Of a stretch of DNA of 64,000 bases, positions 13,197-21,552 are shown piece by piece. The DNA is from Staphylococcus hyicus. Lineage in GTDB: Bacteria > Bacillota > Bacilli > Staphylococcales > Staphylococcaceae. Where the stretch lies: the NCBI RefSeq assembly GCF_000816085.1, contig NZ_CP008747.1, positions 806,001 to 870,000 on the forward strand, read 5' to 3'. Position 1 is the first letter of the stretch. Each line of letters opens with the position of its first letter. The notes beneath the pieces were generated by a model. That model was not told where the DNA came from. It did no database searches and worked only from the letters and a program-made list of their open reading frames with translations. Both the position numbers and the translations under genes were made by a program.

Positions 13197-13237
13197 AAAG
13201 CCTTCGAATTTGTGTGTATCACAAATTTTGAAGGCTT
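13197..13237. repeat. Long bulged inverted repeat
   Basis: An 18-base left arm at 13197-13214 and right arm at 13220-13237 form a stem with one bulge and a five-base loop (TGTAT). There is no clear T-run on either side, so terminator function is uncertain. Confidence 0.6.
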
Positions 13238-13383
13238 ATAAAATTGATGAACGTGTGAAAAAATTTAGAACTTTACACTAAAATTGACGGGTTGCTATTT
13301 AAGGGTTTTAAGCGATTTATTTAATGAGAATTTTATCTTTTGTAATATTTTAAGAGTTGACACGTCACATGATTAGCGCTTTT

Positions 13384-13400
13384 TGTAATCTTTTTGTAAC
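13384..13400 (+). promoter_or_regulatory. WalR (YycF)-type binding box
   Basis: TGTAAT-CTTTT-TGTAAC matches the WalR consensus TGTWAH-N5-TGTWAH exactly. It lies about 50 bp upstream of an extended -10, ahead of a secreted cell-wall protein gene, which is the classic setting for WalKR control of autolysin-type genes. Confidence 0.75.
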
Positions 13401-13450
13401 ATAAATGGTGTTTAATTTAACATTACTGTTATATGATTGAAAAAGACTGG

Positions 13451-13459
13451 TGCTATATT
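13451..13459 (+). promoter_or_regulatory. Extended -10 promoter of the LysM/Apf gene
   Basis: TGCTATATT is an extended -10 (TG at 13451-13452, TATATT at 13454-13459). A correctly spaced -35 is poor, consistent with an activator-dependent promoter served by the WalR-type box upstream. Confidence 0.5.
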
Positions 13460-13507
13460 ATTTGTGAACATAACAATTTTTTATACCAATTACTGGAGGA
13501 TTACTAA

Positions 13508-14248
13508 ATGAAAAAATTACTTTTAGCAACATCAACAGTAGGTTTATTAGCAGCGGCACAATTTGCTACTAATGCTGAAGCAGCAAATCAAGAACACGTT
13601 CAATTACAAGAGGGTGTGCATCTTATTCAATGGGGTGACACTTTAAATAAAATTGCTAAAAAATATGATGTAACAGTGGAACAATTAAAAAAATGGAATA
13701 ACTTAGAGTCTGATCTTATTTTTGCAGGTGAAAAATTATACGTAACTGAAGCAGTGGCAGCCGCACATGGTTATCATGCAACTCAAGAGTTCGTTTTACC
13801 AACGGGTTACAACACAACTACATATCACACGACTTCATACAATGAAGCAGCATATTACACAGCACCTACGCAATATACGTCATCACAATCTTATGAAACG
13901 TATGATGCACCTATAGCGCAATACACATCTTCATATTCAAATGTTCACACACAAACAACGTCAAGTTATCAAGCACCGAGAACGACTGCTGGTTCAGGGT
14001 CTGTATATCAACAATTCATTAATGCTGGCGGTACTGCAGCGATGTGGAATTCTATTGTAATGCCTGAATCTGGTGGTAATCCAAATATTGTAAGTCCAGC
14101 TGGATATAGAGGTTTAGGACAAACGAAAGAAGCTTGGGGTACAGGTAGCGTTACTACGCAAACTCAAGGTATGATTAATTACGCAAATTCACGTTACGGT
14201 TCTGTAGACCGTGCAATTCAATTCCGATTAGCTAACGGATGGTGGTAA
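13508..14248 (+). CDS. Secreted LysM protein with Apf/transglycosylase-like C-terminal domain
   Basis: The 246-residue precursor has a Sec signal peptide (cleavage probably after NAEA, near residue 25), one LysM peptidoglycan-binding domain (about residues 37-80, HLIQWGDTLNKIAKKYDV), a Tyr/Thr/Ser-rich linker to about residue 155 and a C-terminal lysozyme-like domain. PESGGNPNIVSPAGYRGLGQ holds the likely catalytic glutamate, and the protein ends in NGWW. It occupies the locus where S. aureus has sceD but has different architecture. ACTGGAGGA precedes the ATG. Murein-remodelling activity is inferred. Confidence 0.82.
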   Translation: MKKLLLATSTVGLLAAAQFATNAEAANQEHVQLQEGVHLIQWGDTLNKIAKKYDVTVEQLKKWNNLESDLIFAGEKLYVTEAVAAAHGYHATQEFVLPTGYNTTTYHTTSYNEAAYYTAPTQYTSSQSYETYDAPIAQYTSSYSNVHTQTTSSYQAPRTTAGSGSVYQQFINAGGTAAMWNSIVMPESGGNPNIVSPAGYRGLGQTKEAWGTGSVTTQTQGMINYANSRYGSVDRAIQFRLANGWW

Positions 14249-14257
14249 AATATAAAC

Positions 14258-14288
14258 GCATCGACTTTCAATCAGTCGGTGCTTTTTT
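14258..14288 (+). terminator. Terminator of the LysM/Apf gene
   Basis: GCATCGACT (14258-14266) pairs with AGTCGGTGC (about 14274-14282), with one G-U pair, followed by seven T. It begins 10 bp after the stop. Confidence 0.88.
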
Positions 14289-14329
14289 TATTGCTATTTA
14301 AGGCGTGTTTTGTTACGTTTGAAACAAAT

Positions 14330-14430
14330 AATACAAAGACTACTAGGGGAGCCGTATGGCTGAGATGAATTGTATTCAGACCCTTTGAACCTGATATAGT
14401 TAACACTAACGTAGGGAAGTAGCGTAGACA
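14330..14430 (+). ncRNA. TPP riboswitch (THI element) aptamer
   Basis: The conserved THI-box elements appear in order: ACTAGGGGAGCC, TGGCTGAGATGAA, CAGACCCTTTGAACCTGAT and TAACACTAACGTAGGGAAGTAG. They sit directly upstream of tenA-thiDME. The 5' strand of P1 (ACTACT, from 14339) can pair with AGTAG near 14419. The aptamer should sense thiamine pyrophosphate and lower operon expression through the downstream terminator. Confidence 0.97.
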
Positions 14431-14450
14431 TTAAATCCTTTTATGATGAC

Positions 14451-14478
14451 TAGGCTACTATTTTAGTAGTCTTTTTTT
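14451..14478 (+). terminator. Riboswitch-controlled terminator of the thi operon
   Basis: AGGCTACTA (14452-14460) pairs with TAGTAGTCT (14464-14472) across a three-base loop and a T-run follows. The 3' arm TAGTAGTCTTT (14464-14474) is also an exact complement of AAAGACTACTA at 14335-14345 on the aptamer's 5' side, giving a built-in antiterminator. Confidence 0.88.
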
Positions 14479-14497
14479 ATTGGAAAGGGGTAAAGAT

Positions 14498-15187
14498 ATG
14501 TTATTTGCTGAAGAACTTAAGCAAGAAGCACAACCCATTATTGATGCAATTTATACTGATGATTTTATTCAAGGATTGTTAAACGGGACGCTTACAAAAG
14601 CGGCCATTAAACATTATTTGAAAGCGGATGCACGCTATTTATTTGAATTTGCCAAAATTTATGCATTATTAATACCAAAGGTGAGTACGGCCAATGAAAT
14701 TCAGTTCCTAACTGACCAGATTTTATTTGCATCTTCTGGAGAAGTAGAAGCACATCATATTCTCGCAGATTACGTGCATTTATCATATAATGAAATTATT
14801 CAAGATGGTGAATGGTACCCTACTGCAGATCACTATATCAAGCACATGTATTTTAATGCGTACCATTTTGATGATATAGCATATACAATTGCGGCGATGG
14901 CGCCTTGTCCATATGTTTATCAACAAATTGGGCTGCGTGCCTTACGTGAACACGATTTTTCAGCTAATCATCCGTTTCACGCATGGTTTGCTTTTTATGC
15001 AGAAGGTATGGATGATTTAATGCTACATATTGATCATTGGCTAAACCAATGTGCAAAACAAGCCACAGCCGCTGAACGTCAACAATTAAAACGTAATTTT
15101 TTAGAAAGCACTGTTCATGAACGTCACTTCTTTAAGATGGCATATACGCAAGAAAAATGGGACTTCAAGGGGGAATACGATGCATAA
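14498..15187 (+). CDS. tenA: Aminopyrimidine aminohydrolase (thiaminase II)
   Basis: TenA hydrolyses degraded thiamine precursors to 4-amino-5-hydroxymethyl-2-methylpyrimidine for salvage. The 229-residue helical protein has the catalytic cysteine in AAMAPCPYVY at residue 137 and the conserved YFNAYHFDDIAYTIA region before it. I chose ATG 14498, which follows GGAAAGGGGT. It is the first gene of the riboswitch-controlled operon and overlaps thiD by 8 bp. Confidence 0.95.
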   Translation: MLFAEELKQEAQPIIDAIYTDDFIQGLLNGTLTKAAIKHYLKADARYLFEFAKIYALLIPKVSTANEIQFLTDQILFASSGEVEAHHILADYVHLSYNEIIQDGEWYPTADHYIKHMYFNAYHFDDIAYTIAAMAPCPYVYQQIGLRALREHDFSANHPFHAWFAFYAEGMDDLMLHIDHWLNQCAKQATAAERQQLKRNFLESTVHERHFFKMAYTQEKWDFKGEYDA

Positions 15188-15986
15188 GCTAAACATTGCA
15201 TTGACGATTGCTGGTACAGATCCATCAGGGGGGGCTGGTGTCATGGCGGATTTAAAATCATTTCATGCTTGTGGTGTCTATGGTATGGCTGCCATTACGA
15301 GTATCGTGGCACAAAATTCTTTAGGTGTACAGCATATTCATAATTTAGAAACGTCATGGCTTGAAGAGCAACTCGACAGTGTTTTTATGGATGACCCTCC
15401 ACATGCTATAAAAACAGGAATGATTCCTACTTCTGAGATGATGATGTTAATTTCAACTTACATTAAAAAAACTACCATGCCATATGTCATAGATCCGGTA
15501 ATGGTGGCGAAAAGTGGAGATGCTTTAATGTCTGAACAGGTACGCAGAGAATTAAAAGCAACACTTCTTCCGTTAGCTGATATTGCTACGCCAAATATTC
15601 CTGAAGCAGAAGAAATTACGCAAATGACTCTAAACTCAGAATCATCTATTCTTAAAGCAGGACAATTTTTTATAGATGAGATTGGAACGCGAGGTGTCGT
15701 ATTAAAAGGAGGACATTTAAGTGGTGATGCTACAGATTACCTTATTACGAGGGAAGGTGTCACGACTTTCACACACGAACGTTATCCAACACTTCATACA
15801 CATGGAACAGGTTGTACATTTTCTGCGGTGATTACTGCAGAATTAGCAAAAGGCAAATCTGTCGTTGATGCGGTATCTAAGGCAAAGGCTTTCATTTCTA
15901 AAGCGATTCAACATACTCCTGAAATTGGAAAAGGAAGAGGGCCGGTAAATCATTTTGCTTATCAACAAGAGAAAGGTTGGGATTGA
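15180..15986 (+). CDS. thiD: Hydroxymethylpyrimidine/phosphomethylpyrimidine kinase
   Basis: ThiD phosphorylates HMP twice to give HMP-PP for thiamine synthesis. The 268-residue ribokinase-like fold protein begins with [23 protein letters not shown] and has the C-terminal anion-hole motif [11 protein letters not shown]. The start ATG 15180 follows AAGGGGGAAT and overlaps the tenA end. The longer upstream frame has no ribosome-binding site. It ends one base before thiM begins. Confidence 0.95.
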   Translation: MHKLNIALTIAGTDPSGGAGVMADLKSFHACGVYGMAAITSIVAQNSLGVQHIHNLETSWLEEQLDSVFMDDPPHAIKTGMIPTSEMMMLISTYIKKTTMPYVIDPVMVAKSGDALMSEQVRRELKATLLPLADIATPNIPEAEEITQMTLNSESSILKAGQFFIDEIGTRGVVLKGGHLSGDATDYLITREGVTTFTHERYPTLHTHGTGCTFSAVITAELAKGKSVVDAVSKAKAFISKAIQHTPEIGKGRGPVNHFAYQQEKGWD

Positions 15987-15987
15987 A

Positions 15988-16785
15988 ATGAGTTATTTAT
16001 CTAAAGTTAAATATACACAACCACTCGTTGTATGTTATACAAATGATGTTGTAAAAAACTTTACAGCGAACGGATTGCTTTCAATTGGAGCAAGTCCAGC
16101 GATGAGTGAAGCGCCAGAAGAAGCAAAAGACTTTTTTAAAGTGACAAATGGATTATTAATTAATATTGGAACTTTGACACGTCAAACAGGACAAGATATG
16201 TTAGAAATTGCAAAACAAGCAAACGATTTAGGTGTACCTATTGTATTTGACCCTGTAGCGGTAGGTGCTTCTCGTTTTCGGAAGGACTTTTGTAAACAAT
16301 TTCTAGCACAAGTCGATGTAGATGTTATTAAAGGGAATGCTTCTGAAATATTAACCTTAGTAGATGATCAAACCACTATGAAAGGTACAGATAGTGATTC
16401 TGGCATGGACCATATCAAAATCGCATGTGAGGCATACAAAAAATACAATACAGCAATCATTGTAACTGGAGAAAAAGATGTTATTGTTCAAAATCATCAA
16501 GTGATAGAGCTATCAAATGGTTCGCCTTTATTGACTAAGATTACAGGTTCGGGTTGCTTATTAGGCGCTGTTGTTGCTTCTTTCTTATTAAGTCAAAAAA
16601 AACCGGGTATAGAGGTATTAATTGAAGCTGTTTCGATTTTTAATATTGCGGCAGAACATGCAGAATTGAGTCAAGGAGCAGATTTACCAGGGACATTTTT
16701 AGTATCTTTTGTGAATGCTTTAAATCAAGTAGATGAGGCAACTTATCACCAAGAAATCAAAAAGAGAGAAGTGAAAGTAACATGA
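15988..16785 (+). CDS. thiM: Hydroxyethylthiazole kinase
   Basis: ThiM phosphorylates the thiazole alcohol THZ for thiamine salvage. The 265-residue product has [32 protein letters not shown] near the N-terminus, [12 protein letters not shown] in the middle and the ATP-binding [10 protein letters not shown] motif near residue 187. ATG 15988 follows GAAAGGTTGGG. It overlaps thiE by 4 bp (ATGA). Confidence 0.96.
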   Translation: MSYLSKVKYTQPLVVCYTNDVVKNFTANGLLSIGASPAMSEAPEEAKDFFKVTNGLLINIGTLTRQTGQDMLEIAKQANDLGVPIVFDPVAVGASRFRKDFCKQFLAQVDVDVIKGNASEILTLVDDQTTMKGTDSDSGMDHIKIACEAYKKYNTAIIVTGEKDVIVQNHQVIELSNGSPLLTKITGSGCLLGAVVASFLLSQKKPGIEVLIEAVSIFNIAAEHAELSQGADLPGTFLVSFVNALNQVDEATYHQEIKKREVKVT

Positions 16786-17420
16786 ATTTTAAAAGGGAAC
16801 AATTGCGTGTTTATTTTATAGCTGGTACTCAAGATGTTAAAAAGGGTACCTTGTACGATATATTGAAAGCGGCACTTGAAGCTGGAATTACGATGTTCCA
16901 ATTTCGTGAAAAAGGCCCCTCTTCTTTAAAAGGAGAAGCTAAAGAACGTGAAGCGATTGCTTTAATGGAGCTTTGTAATGCCTATCATGTGCCATTTATT
17001 GTGAACGATGATGTGGATTTAGCATTGAAGATTGGGGCTGATGGTATTCATGTGGGACAAAATGATGCGAAAATAGATTCATTTATTCATAAAACTGACA
17101 ATAAAATTATCGGTTTAAGTATAAGTGATTTTCAAGAATATGATGAATCGGATTTAACACATGTTGATTATATTGGGGTTGGACCAGTGTATCAAACTTC
17201 TTCAAAAAGAGATGCGAAACAACCGGGTGGCGTGGAAATGATTCGTCGCATGCGTACATATGATGAATCGATTCCAATCGTGGCAATTGGTGGGATTACA
17301 GAAGAAAATGTCGCATCACTGAAAAAGAACGGCGCTGATGGTATCGCTACAATTTCATCCATTACACATAGTTCAAATATTGAAAAAACTGTGTCGCGAT
17401 ATTTACAGTATTTTAACTAA
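16782..17420 (+). CDS. thiE: Thiamine-phosphate synthase
   Basis: ThiE couples HMP-PP and thiazole phosphate to form thiamine phosphate. The 212-residue TIM-barrel protein contains [28 protein letters not shown] and the C-terminal [11 protein letters not shown] phosphate-binding segment. It is last in the tenA-thiD-thiM-thiE set. No thiC or thiG lies nearby, so this operon looks built for precursor salvage. Confidence 0.97.
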   Translation: MNFKREQLRVYFIAGTQDVKKGTLYDILKAALEAGITMFQFREKGPSSLKGEAKEREAIALMELCNAYHVPFIVNDDVDLALKIGADGIHVGQNDAKIDSFIHKTDNKIIGLSISDFQEYDESDLTHVDYIGVGPVYQTSSKRDAKQPGGVEMIRRMRTYDESIPIVAIGGITEENVASLKKNGADGIATISSITHSSNIEKTVSRYLQYFN

Positions 17421-17508
17421 ATCAGTAATTATTTTTGTTTATGTTTCCACACAATTGAGATGTGTGATAAAATATCATTTATGTGAATATATCTTTAGAG
17501 GTGGAAAA

Positions 17509-18375
17509 ATGAAGAACAAAGCGCTATTGGCGACACTATTAGGGGTCGTTCTGTTATTAGCTGGATGTGATTATAGTAAGCCTGAAAACCGTACTGGCTT
17601 CTTTTACAACACGTTTGTTTCACCAATGGATCATTTAATCCATTGGTTAGGTGATCATTTAAATAATAATTATGGTTTAGCTATCGTTATTATCGTGTTA
17701 GTGGTACGTATCGTATTACTACCATTTATGTTATCGAATTACAAAAACATGCACATGATGCGTGAAAAAATGAAAATTGCAAAACCAGAAATTACGGCAG
17801 CACAAGAGAAAGTGAAACGTGCGCGTACGCAAGAAGATAAAATGGCTGCAAATCAAGAAATGATGCAAGTTTACAAAAAATATGATATGAACCCAGTTGC
17901 AAGTATGTTAGGATGTCTGCCACTTATTTTGCAAATGCCGATTATCATGGCCTTATTCTTCGTTCTAAAATATCCGTCAGGTGGCGGTATCACAGAATTC
18001 TCAGATTTTTTATGGTTCCAATTAGATAAACCTGATATTTGGATTACAATCATCGCCGGTATTTTATATTTTATTCAAGCATATGTTTCAAGTATGCATA
18101 TGCCTCAAGAACAACGTCAAATGGCAGTGATGATGATGATTATCTCACCAATTATGATTGTGTGGATTTCATTTAGTTCAGCCGCTGCATTAGGATTATA
18201 TTGGTCAGTATCTGCGGCGTTCTTAGTGGCACAAACTTATGTTGCTAACATTGTCTATGATAAAAAAGCTAAAGAAGAAGTTGCCCCAATGATTCGTAAA
18301 TTTGAAGAAGAGAACAAAGCGAATAAAAAAACTGGTAAAAACACGCAAGTTGTTTCCAAAAAGAAGAAAAAGTAA
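17509..18375 (+). CDS. yidC: YidC/OxaA family membrane protein insertase
   Basis: The 288-residue lipoprotein inserts membrane proteins with or without Sec. A lipobox LLLAGC sets the lipidated cysteine near residue 20. Five membrane segments follow, with the conserved [12 protein letters not shown] region (hydrophilic-groove arginine), MASMLGCLP-like [13 protein letters not shown] and a basic Lys-rich tail. ATG 17509 follows AGAGGTGG; the upstream extension would reach into thiE. It is a single gene ending at a bidirectional terminator. Confidence 0.93.
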   Translation: MKNKALLATLLGVVLLLAGCDYSKPENRTGFFYNTFVSPMDHLIHWLGDHLNNNYGLAIVIIVLVVRIVLLPFMLSNYKNMHMMREKMKIAKPEITAAQEKVKRARTQEDKMAANQEMMQVYKKYDMNPVASMLGCLPLILQMPIIMALFFVLKYPSGGGITEFSDFLWFQLDKPDIWITIIAGILYFIQAYVSSMHMPQEQRQMAVMMMIISPIMIVWISFSSAAALGLYWSVSAAFLVAQTYVANIVYDKKAKEEVAPMIRKFEEENKANKKTGKNTQVVSKKKKK

Positions 18376-18382
18376 TGATACA

Positions 18383-18425
18383 AAATAACCATCCGACCTT
18401 TATATGGCAGGATGGTTATTTTTTA
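18383..18425 (+). terminator. Terminator between yidC and the convergent HD-domain gene
   Basis: AAATAACCATCC (from 18383) pairs with GGATGGTTATTT (from 18410), followed by T residues on the plus strand and also A-rich sequence upstream, so it could serve both converging transcripts. Its right end reaches the last codon of the minus-strand gene. Confidence 0.85.
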
Positions 18426-19055
18426 TACCCATTCTTTAAAAAATTGTTTTAAAAATACTTCTAAAAAGGCATGACGTTCTTGTGCTAAAGCACGACCTTT
18501 AGGCGTATTCATTAAATCTTTAAGTTTTAATAGTTTTTCATAAAAATGTTTGACAGCAGAAGGTTGAATCGTATTGAGGTCAATATAAGGTAATTCTGTA
18601 TACGTAGCTTCGCCGGTCCACATCGGTTCATTGAAATAACCAGCAAATTGAAACGTTCGCGCGATACCTATAGCACCTATTGCATCTAAACGATCTGCAT
18701 CTTGAACAATTTGTGCTTCTATTGTTTCTAACGGTGTCCCTTCCTTTGATTTACGGTAACTCATATGATTGATAATATACATTATATGTTTTTGTTCCTC
18801 TAGAGATACGCCGATATCATTGAGAAATGACGCCAATGTTGAGACGCCTTCTGCATGAGGTAATTTGTCGTCAATTGTGTCGTGTAAAAGGGCAGCCATC
18901 TCAATGACAAAAATATTCACGTCATCATAATCTTCTGCAATCAATTTTGCAAGTGTAGTGACACGTCGCACGTGAGCGATATCATGTCCACTTGTATCTT
19001 GTTTATGAATGTGTTCCATATAAAGTTGTGCTTGTTGACACTTTGTGGTTGTCAT
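18423..19055 (-). CDS. HD-domain metal-dependent phosphohydrolase
   Basis: The 210-residue protein has the HD superfamily ligands: His in GHDIAHVRRV (residue 24 or 28), the HD pair at residues 58-59 (AALLHDTIDD) and a distal Asp in IVQDADRLDAIGAIG. It resembles YedJ-like nucleotide or nucleic-acid phosphohydrolases, but the substrate is unknown. AAGGAGATAGGTT precedes the ATG on the minus strand. It starts 11 bp after cls, so the two are probably co-transcribed. Confidence 0.82.
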   Translation of the reverse strand: MTTTKCQQAQLYMEHIHKQDTSGHDIAHVRRVTTLAKLIAEDYDDVNIFVIEMAALLHDTIDDKLPHAEGVSTLASFLNDIGVSLEEQKHIMYIINHMSYRKSKEGTPLETIEAQIVQDADRLDAIGAIGIARTFQFAGYFNEPMWTGEATYTELPYIDLNTIQPSAVKHFYEKLLKLKDLMNTPKGRALAQERHAFLEVFLKQFFKEWV

Positions 19056-19066
19056 AACCTATCTCC

Positions 19067-20557
19067 TTATAAAATTGGTGAAAGTAGCTGACTAATAGAT
19101 TCTTTAAACTTGATAATAAGACTCCGTTTTGCATACCGCTCAGGTGTAAGTACAGAACACTTTTTCAAGTCTTTTTCAAAGCTTTCACGAAGTTGCGATG
19201 CAATCCCTTCATTATAAACAAATGCATTGACTTCAAAATTTAATACGAAACTACGATTATCCATGTTTGTTGTCCCTACACTTGTAATTTTATCATCTAT
19301 TGTTAAGGTTTTCGCATGCAAAAACCCATCTTCATATAAATAAACCTTTGCACCTACGTCTAATAACGATGCGGCATTTTTATATGTTGCCCAATAAACA
19401 AAAGGGTGATCTGGTTTATTTGGAATCATCAAATGGACATTAACGCCACCAAGTGCTGCAATTTGTAACGCATCTATAAATGATTGATCTGGTACAAAAT
19501 ATGGTGTTTGAATATATATGTCTTTTTTGGCCATATTGATCATTTTTAAATAGCCATATTTAATTTGTTCCCAGAATTCATCAGGTCCACTTGATGCAAT
19601 TTGAACGCCGATATTGTCATGATTTTTAAGTTGTACTTGGGGAAAGTATTTCTCATGATGCTCTATATCATGACGAGATGATTGTGAGTTCCAATCTAGA
19701 ATAAAACGTAGTTGTAATGCATGTACAGCTTCACCTTCAATTCTTAAATGTGTATCTCTCCAATTACCAAATTTCTTAGACAATCCTAAATATTCGTTGC
19801 CGACGTTGAATCCACCAACGTAACCAATTTTTCCATCAATCACAACGATTTTACGATGATTACGATTGTTCATACGAAAGTTAATGATAGGTAACTTAGA
19901 TGGGAAAAACGCTTCAACACGTCCCCCTTTTTGTTTAAAAGCCTTCAAGTCTTTAAACGAAAGTCCTTTAGAGCCAATATCATCATACAACATTTTCACT
20001 TCTAGACCTTCTTCTAATTTTTTCTCTAATAATTCTATAATACTTTTACCTAAAGCATCGTTACGAAAGATGTAATATTGAATATGAATATACGATTTCG
20101 CATTGAGAATGTCTGCTTTCAGTTGATTGAATTTTTGGTTTCCATCTAGTAAAACATCAATCTTATTTTGATTCGTATAGAAAGCAGCATTGTTATAAAG
20201 TAGCCCTCGAATCATAGATTTATAATTTTTTACATGTGGATTATCAGGATCAAAATGATCATTTTTCAAAGCTTCAAGCTGTTGATTGACGAGTTGTGTT
20301 AACCCTTTTTGGTCTTTTTCTGATACTTTAAAAATGGATTTACGTTGAATTTGACGGCCGAATAACAAATATAATATGAAACCTAAAATAGGAAATAATG
20401 ATAAGACTAAAATCCAAGCCCATATAGAACCAGCACTACGACGTTCCATAAAAATAATTGTAAATACGAAAGAGATATTTAACAGAAATAAACCGATAAA
20501 TATGTAAGTAAATATCATACCGCCATCAATGACGTATGCGTTGCTTAAATCCTCCAT
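19067..20557 (-). CDS. cls: Cardiolipin synthase
   Basis: The 496-residue membrane enzyme condenses two phosphatidylglycerol molecules into cardiolipin and glycerol. Two N-terminal membrane segments (about residues 8-32 and 40-62) precede two phospholipase D domains. The HKD motifs are seen in [21 protein letters not shown] and [22 protein letters not shown]. Length matches Cls2-type staphylococcal synthases. AAGGAGGATTTAAA precedes the ATG. Paralogous cls1 lies elsewhere in staphylococcal genomes. Confidence 0.94.
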   Translation of the reverse strand: MEDLSNAYVIDGGMIFTYIFIGLFLLNISFVFTIIFMERRSAGSIWAWILVLSLFPILGFILYLLFGRQIQRKSIFKVSEKDQKGLTQLVNQQLEALKNDHFDPDNPHVKNYKSMIRGLLYNNAAFYTNQNKIDVLLDGNQKFNQLKADILNAKSYIHIQYYIFRNDALGKSIIELLEKKLEEGLEVKMLYDDIGSKGLSFKDLKAFKQKGGRVEAFFPSKLPIINFRMNNRNHRKIVVIDGKIGYVGGFNVGNEYLGLSKKFGNWRDTHLRIEGEAVHALQLRFILDWNSQSSRHDIEHHEKYFPQVQLKNHDNIGVQIASSGPDEFWEQIKYGYLKMINMAKKDIYIQTPYFVPDQSFIDALQIAALGGVNVHLMIPNKPDHPFVYWATYKNAASLLDVGAKVYLYEDGFLHAKTLTIDDKITSVGTTNMDNRSFVLNFEVNAFVYNEGIASQLRESFEKDLKKCSVLTPERYAKRSLIIKFKESISQLLSPIL

Positions 20558-20633
20558 TTTAAATCCTCCTTTTTTATTTGAGACTTTAAATAATTATATC
20601 ATTTATTTATGTAAGAGCGTAAAAATTGCAAAT

Positions 20634-20662
20634 TTGACACATACCCATAAGGGGTATATAAT
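20634..20662 (+). promoter_or_regulatory. Sigma-A promoter with CsoR operator, csoR operon
   Basis: TTGACA (20634-20639) and TATAAT (20657-20662) are perfect consensus hexamers 17 bp apart. The spacer is almost filled by the pseudo-palindrome ATACCCATAAGGGGTAT (20641-20657), which has the G-tract/AT architecture of CsoR operators. Repressor binding would block RNA polymerase, so the csoR operon should be autoregulated by copper. Confidence 0.88.
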
Positions 20663-20694
20663 GTGGTTATAAATGATGTTTGGAGGTGTGGCTT

Positions 20695-20982
20695 ATGAAT
20701 GACCATGCGCATCATTCTGAAGAGATTAAAAAGAACTTAACGTCACGTTTGAATAGAATCGAGGGACAAGTTCGTGCGATAAATCGCATGATTGATGAAG
20801 ATGTTTATTGTGACGATGTATTGACACAAATTAGAGCAACACGTTCTGCATTAAACAGTGTTGCTACAAAGCTACTCGATTATCACATGAAAGGTTGTAT
20901 TACAAAGAAAATTGAGGATGGACATGAAACTGAAGCAATGGAAGAATTGTTGGTCACATTTCAAAAGTTAATGAAAGATTAA
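20695..20982 (+). CDS. csoR: Copper-sensing transcriptional repressor
   Basis: The 95-residue all-helical regulator belongs to the CsoR/RcnR family. It carries the Cu(I) ligands Cys39 (VYCDD), His64 and Cys68 (HMKGC), and the RLNRIEGQVRAINRMI DNA-binding helix. Cu(I) binding releases it from DNA. ATG 20695 follows GGAGGTGTGG. It heads csoR-csoZ-copZ, and an operator for the same protein precedes copA, so it should control the whole cluster. Confidence 0.95.
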   Translation: MNDHAHHSEEIKKNLTSRLNRIEGQVRAINRMIDEDVYCDDVLTQIRATRSALNSVATKLLDYHMKGCITKKIEDGHETEAMEELLVTFQKLMKD

Positions 20983-20994
20983 ACGGAGGTTTTT

Positions 20995-21228
20995 ATGCAA
21001 ATTGATCGTGTGTTTGTAGAGGGATTAGATGAGGAACAACAACGAACAGATTTAACACAACGTTTGAATCATATGATAGGGGTTAAAGGAGTAAGTATAG
21101 ATGGTCACTTACAATGTGTAACACTTAAATATGAAACGCCAATGAATTTAAATACGTTAGAAAAAGAAATTTACGATGCTGGTTTTAAAGTATTACGAAC
21201 AGTAAAAGGAGAGATTACGAATGAGTAA
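20995..21228 (+). CDS. csoZ: CopZ-like protein lacking the metal motif
   Basis: The 77-residue protein has the length and predicted beta-alpha-beta-beta-alpha-beta pattern of a heavy-metal-associated domain, including the C-terminal EIYDAGFKVL that parallels EIYDAGYEV in CopZ. The usual MxCxxC loop is replaced by GLDEEQQR and the only cysteine is residue 41. Its place directly after csoR matches the gene called csoZ in S. aureus. It overlaps copZ by 8 bp. Copper binding by this protein would need different ligands. Confidence 0.75.
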   Translation: MQIDRVFVEGLDEEQQRTDLTQRLNHMIGVKGVSIDGHLQCVTLKYETPMNLNTLEKEIYDAGFKVLRTVKGEITNE

Positions 21229-21424
21229 ACACACTATTAATGTTGAGGGTATGACATGTCAACACTGTAAGGCAGCGGTTGAAGATGCAGTAAAAGAAAA
21301 TAAAGAAGTATTATCTGTAAATGCGTCTCCTGATGCGAATCAAGTGGAAGTAGAGTTAACTGATGATGGTGCACTTCACGACGTGAAACAACGTATTTAT
21401 GATGCGGGATATGAAGTGAAATAA
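21221..21424 (+). CDS. copZ: Copper chaperone CopZ
   Basis: The 67-residue HMA-domain chaperone has GMTCQHC (residues 10-16) with the Cu(I)-binding Cys pair, and ends in IYDAGYEVK. It carries Cu(I) to the ATPase CopA. The GTAAAAGGAGA ribosome-binding site lies inside the end of csoZ, and the two frames overlap by 8 bp. A strong hairpin separates it from copA. Confidence 0.95.
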   Translation: MSKHTINVEGMTCQHCKAAVEDAVKENKEVLSVNASPDANQVEVELTDDGALHDVKQRIYDAGYEVK

Positions 21425-21476
21425 TTTTTCATTAGCAGTATTTTGGGCATTTTAAGTGAAGTATGTATTTAAAAAA

Positions 21477-21503
21477 AGGGGGTAGGCGTATGTCTTACCC
21501 TCT
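21477..21503 (+). terminator. Hairpin terminator after csoR-csoZ-copZ
   Basis: AGGGGGTAGG (21477-21486) pairs with CTTACCCTCT (21494-21503), with two G-U pairs. The following sequence is only partly T-rich (TCATTTT), so read-through into copA is possible. Confidence 0.6.
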
Positions 21504-21521
21504 ATCATTTTAGTATGTCAT

Positions 21522-21538
21522 ATACCCTATGTGGGTAT
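21522..21538 (+). promoter_or_regulatory. CsoR operator upstream of copA
   Basis: ATACCCTATGTGGGTAT has the same 17-bp length, the same ends and the same C-run/G-run layout as the operator at 20641-20657. It lies 15 bp before the copA ATG and next to its ribosome-binding site, so a repressor here could block the copA promoter directly. A promoter is not clear, with a weak -10 nearby. Confidence 0.82.
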
Positions 21539-21552
21539 GGGAGGTCATATCA

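Larger units (their letters stand above)
12878..13507. other. 630-bp gene-poor interval with degenerate repeats and a hairpin
   Basis: No credible ORF is present. Two near-identical direct copies of ACACTAAAATTRGACRGGTT occur at 13039-13058 and 13275-13293. Between them AAAGCCTTCGAATTTGTG (13197-13214) pairs with a bulged complement at 13220-13237. The right end holds the WalR-type box and extended -10 of the downstream gene. The repeats could be remnants of a lost mobile element, but I cannot name one. Confidence 0.5.
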
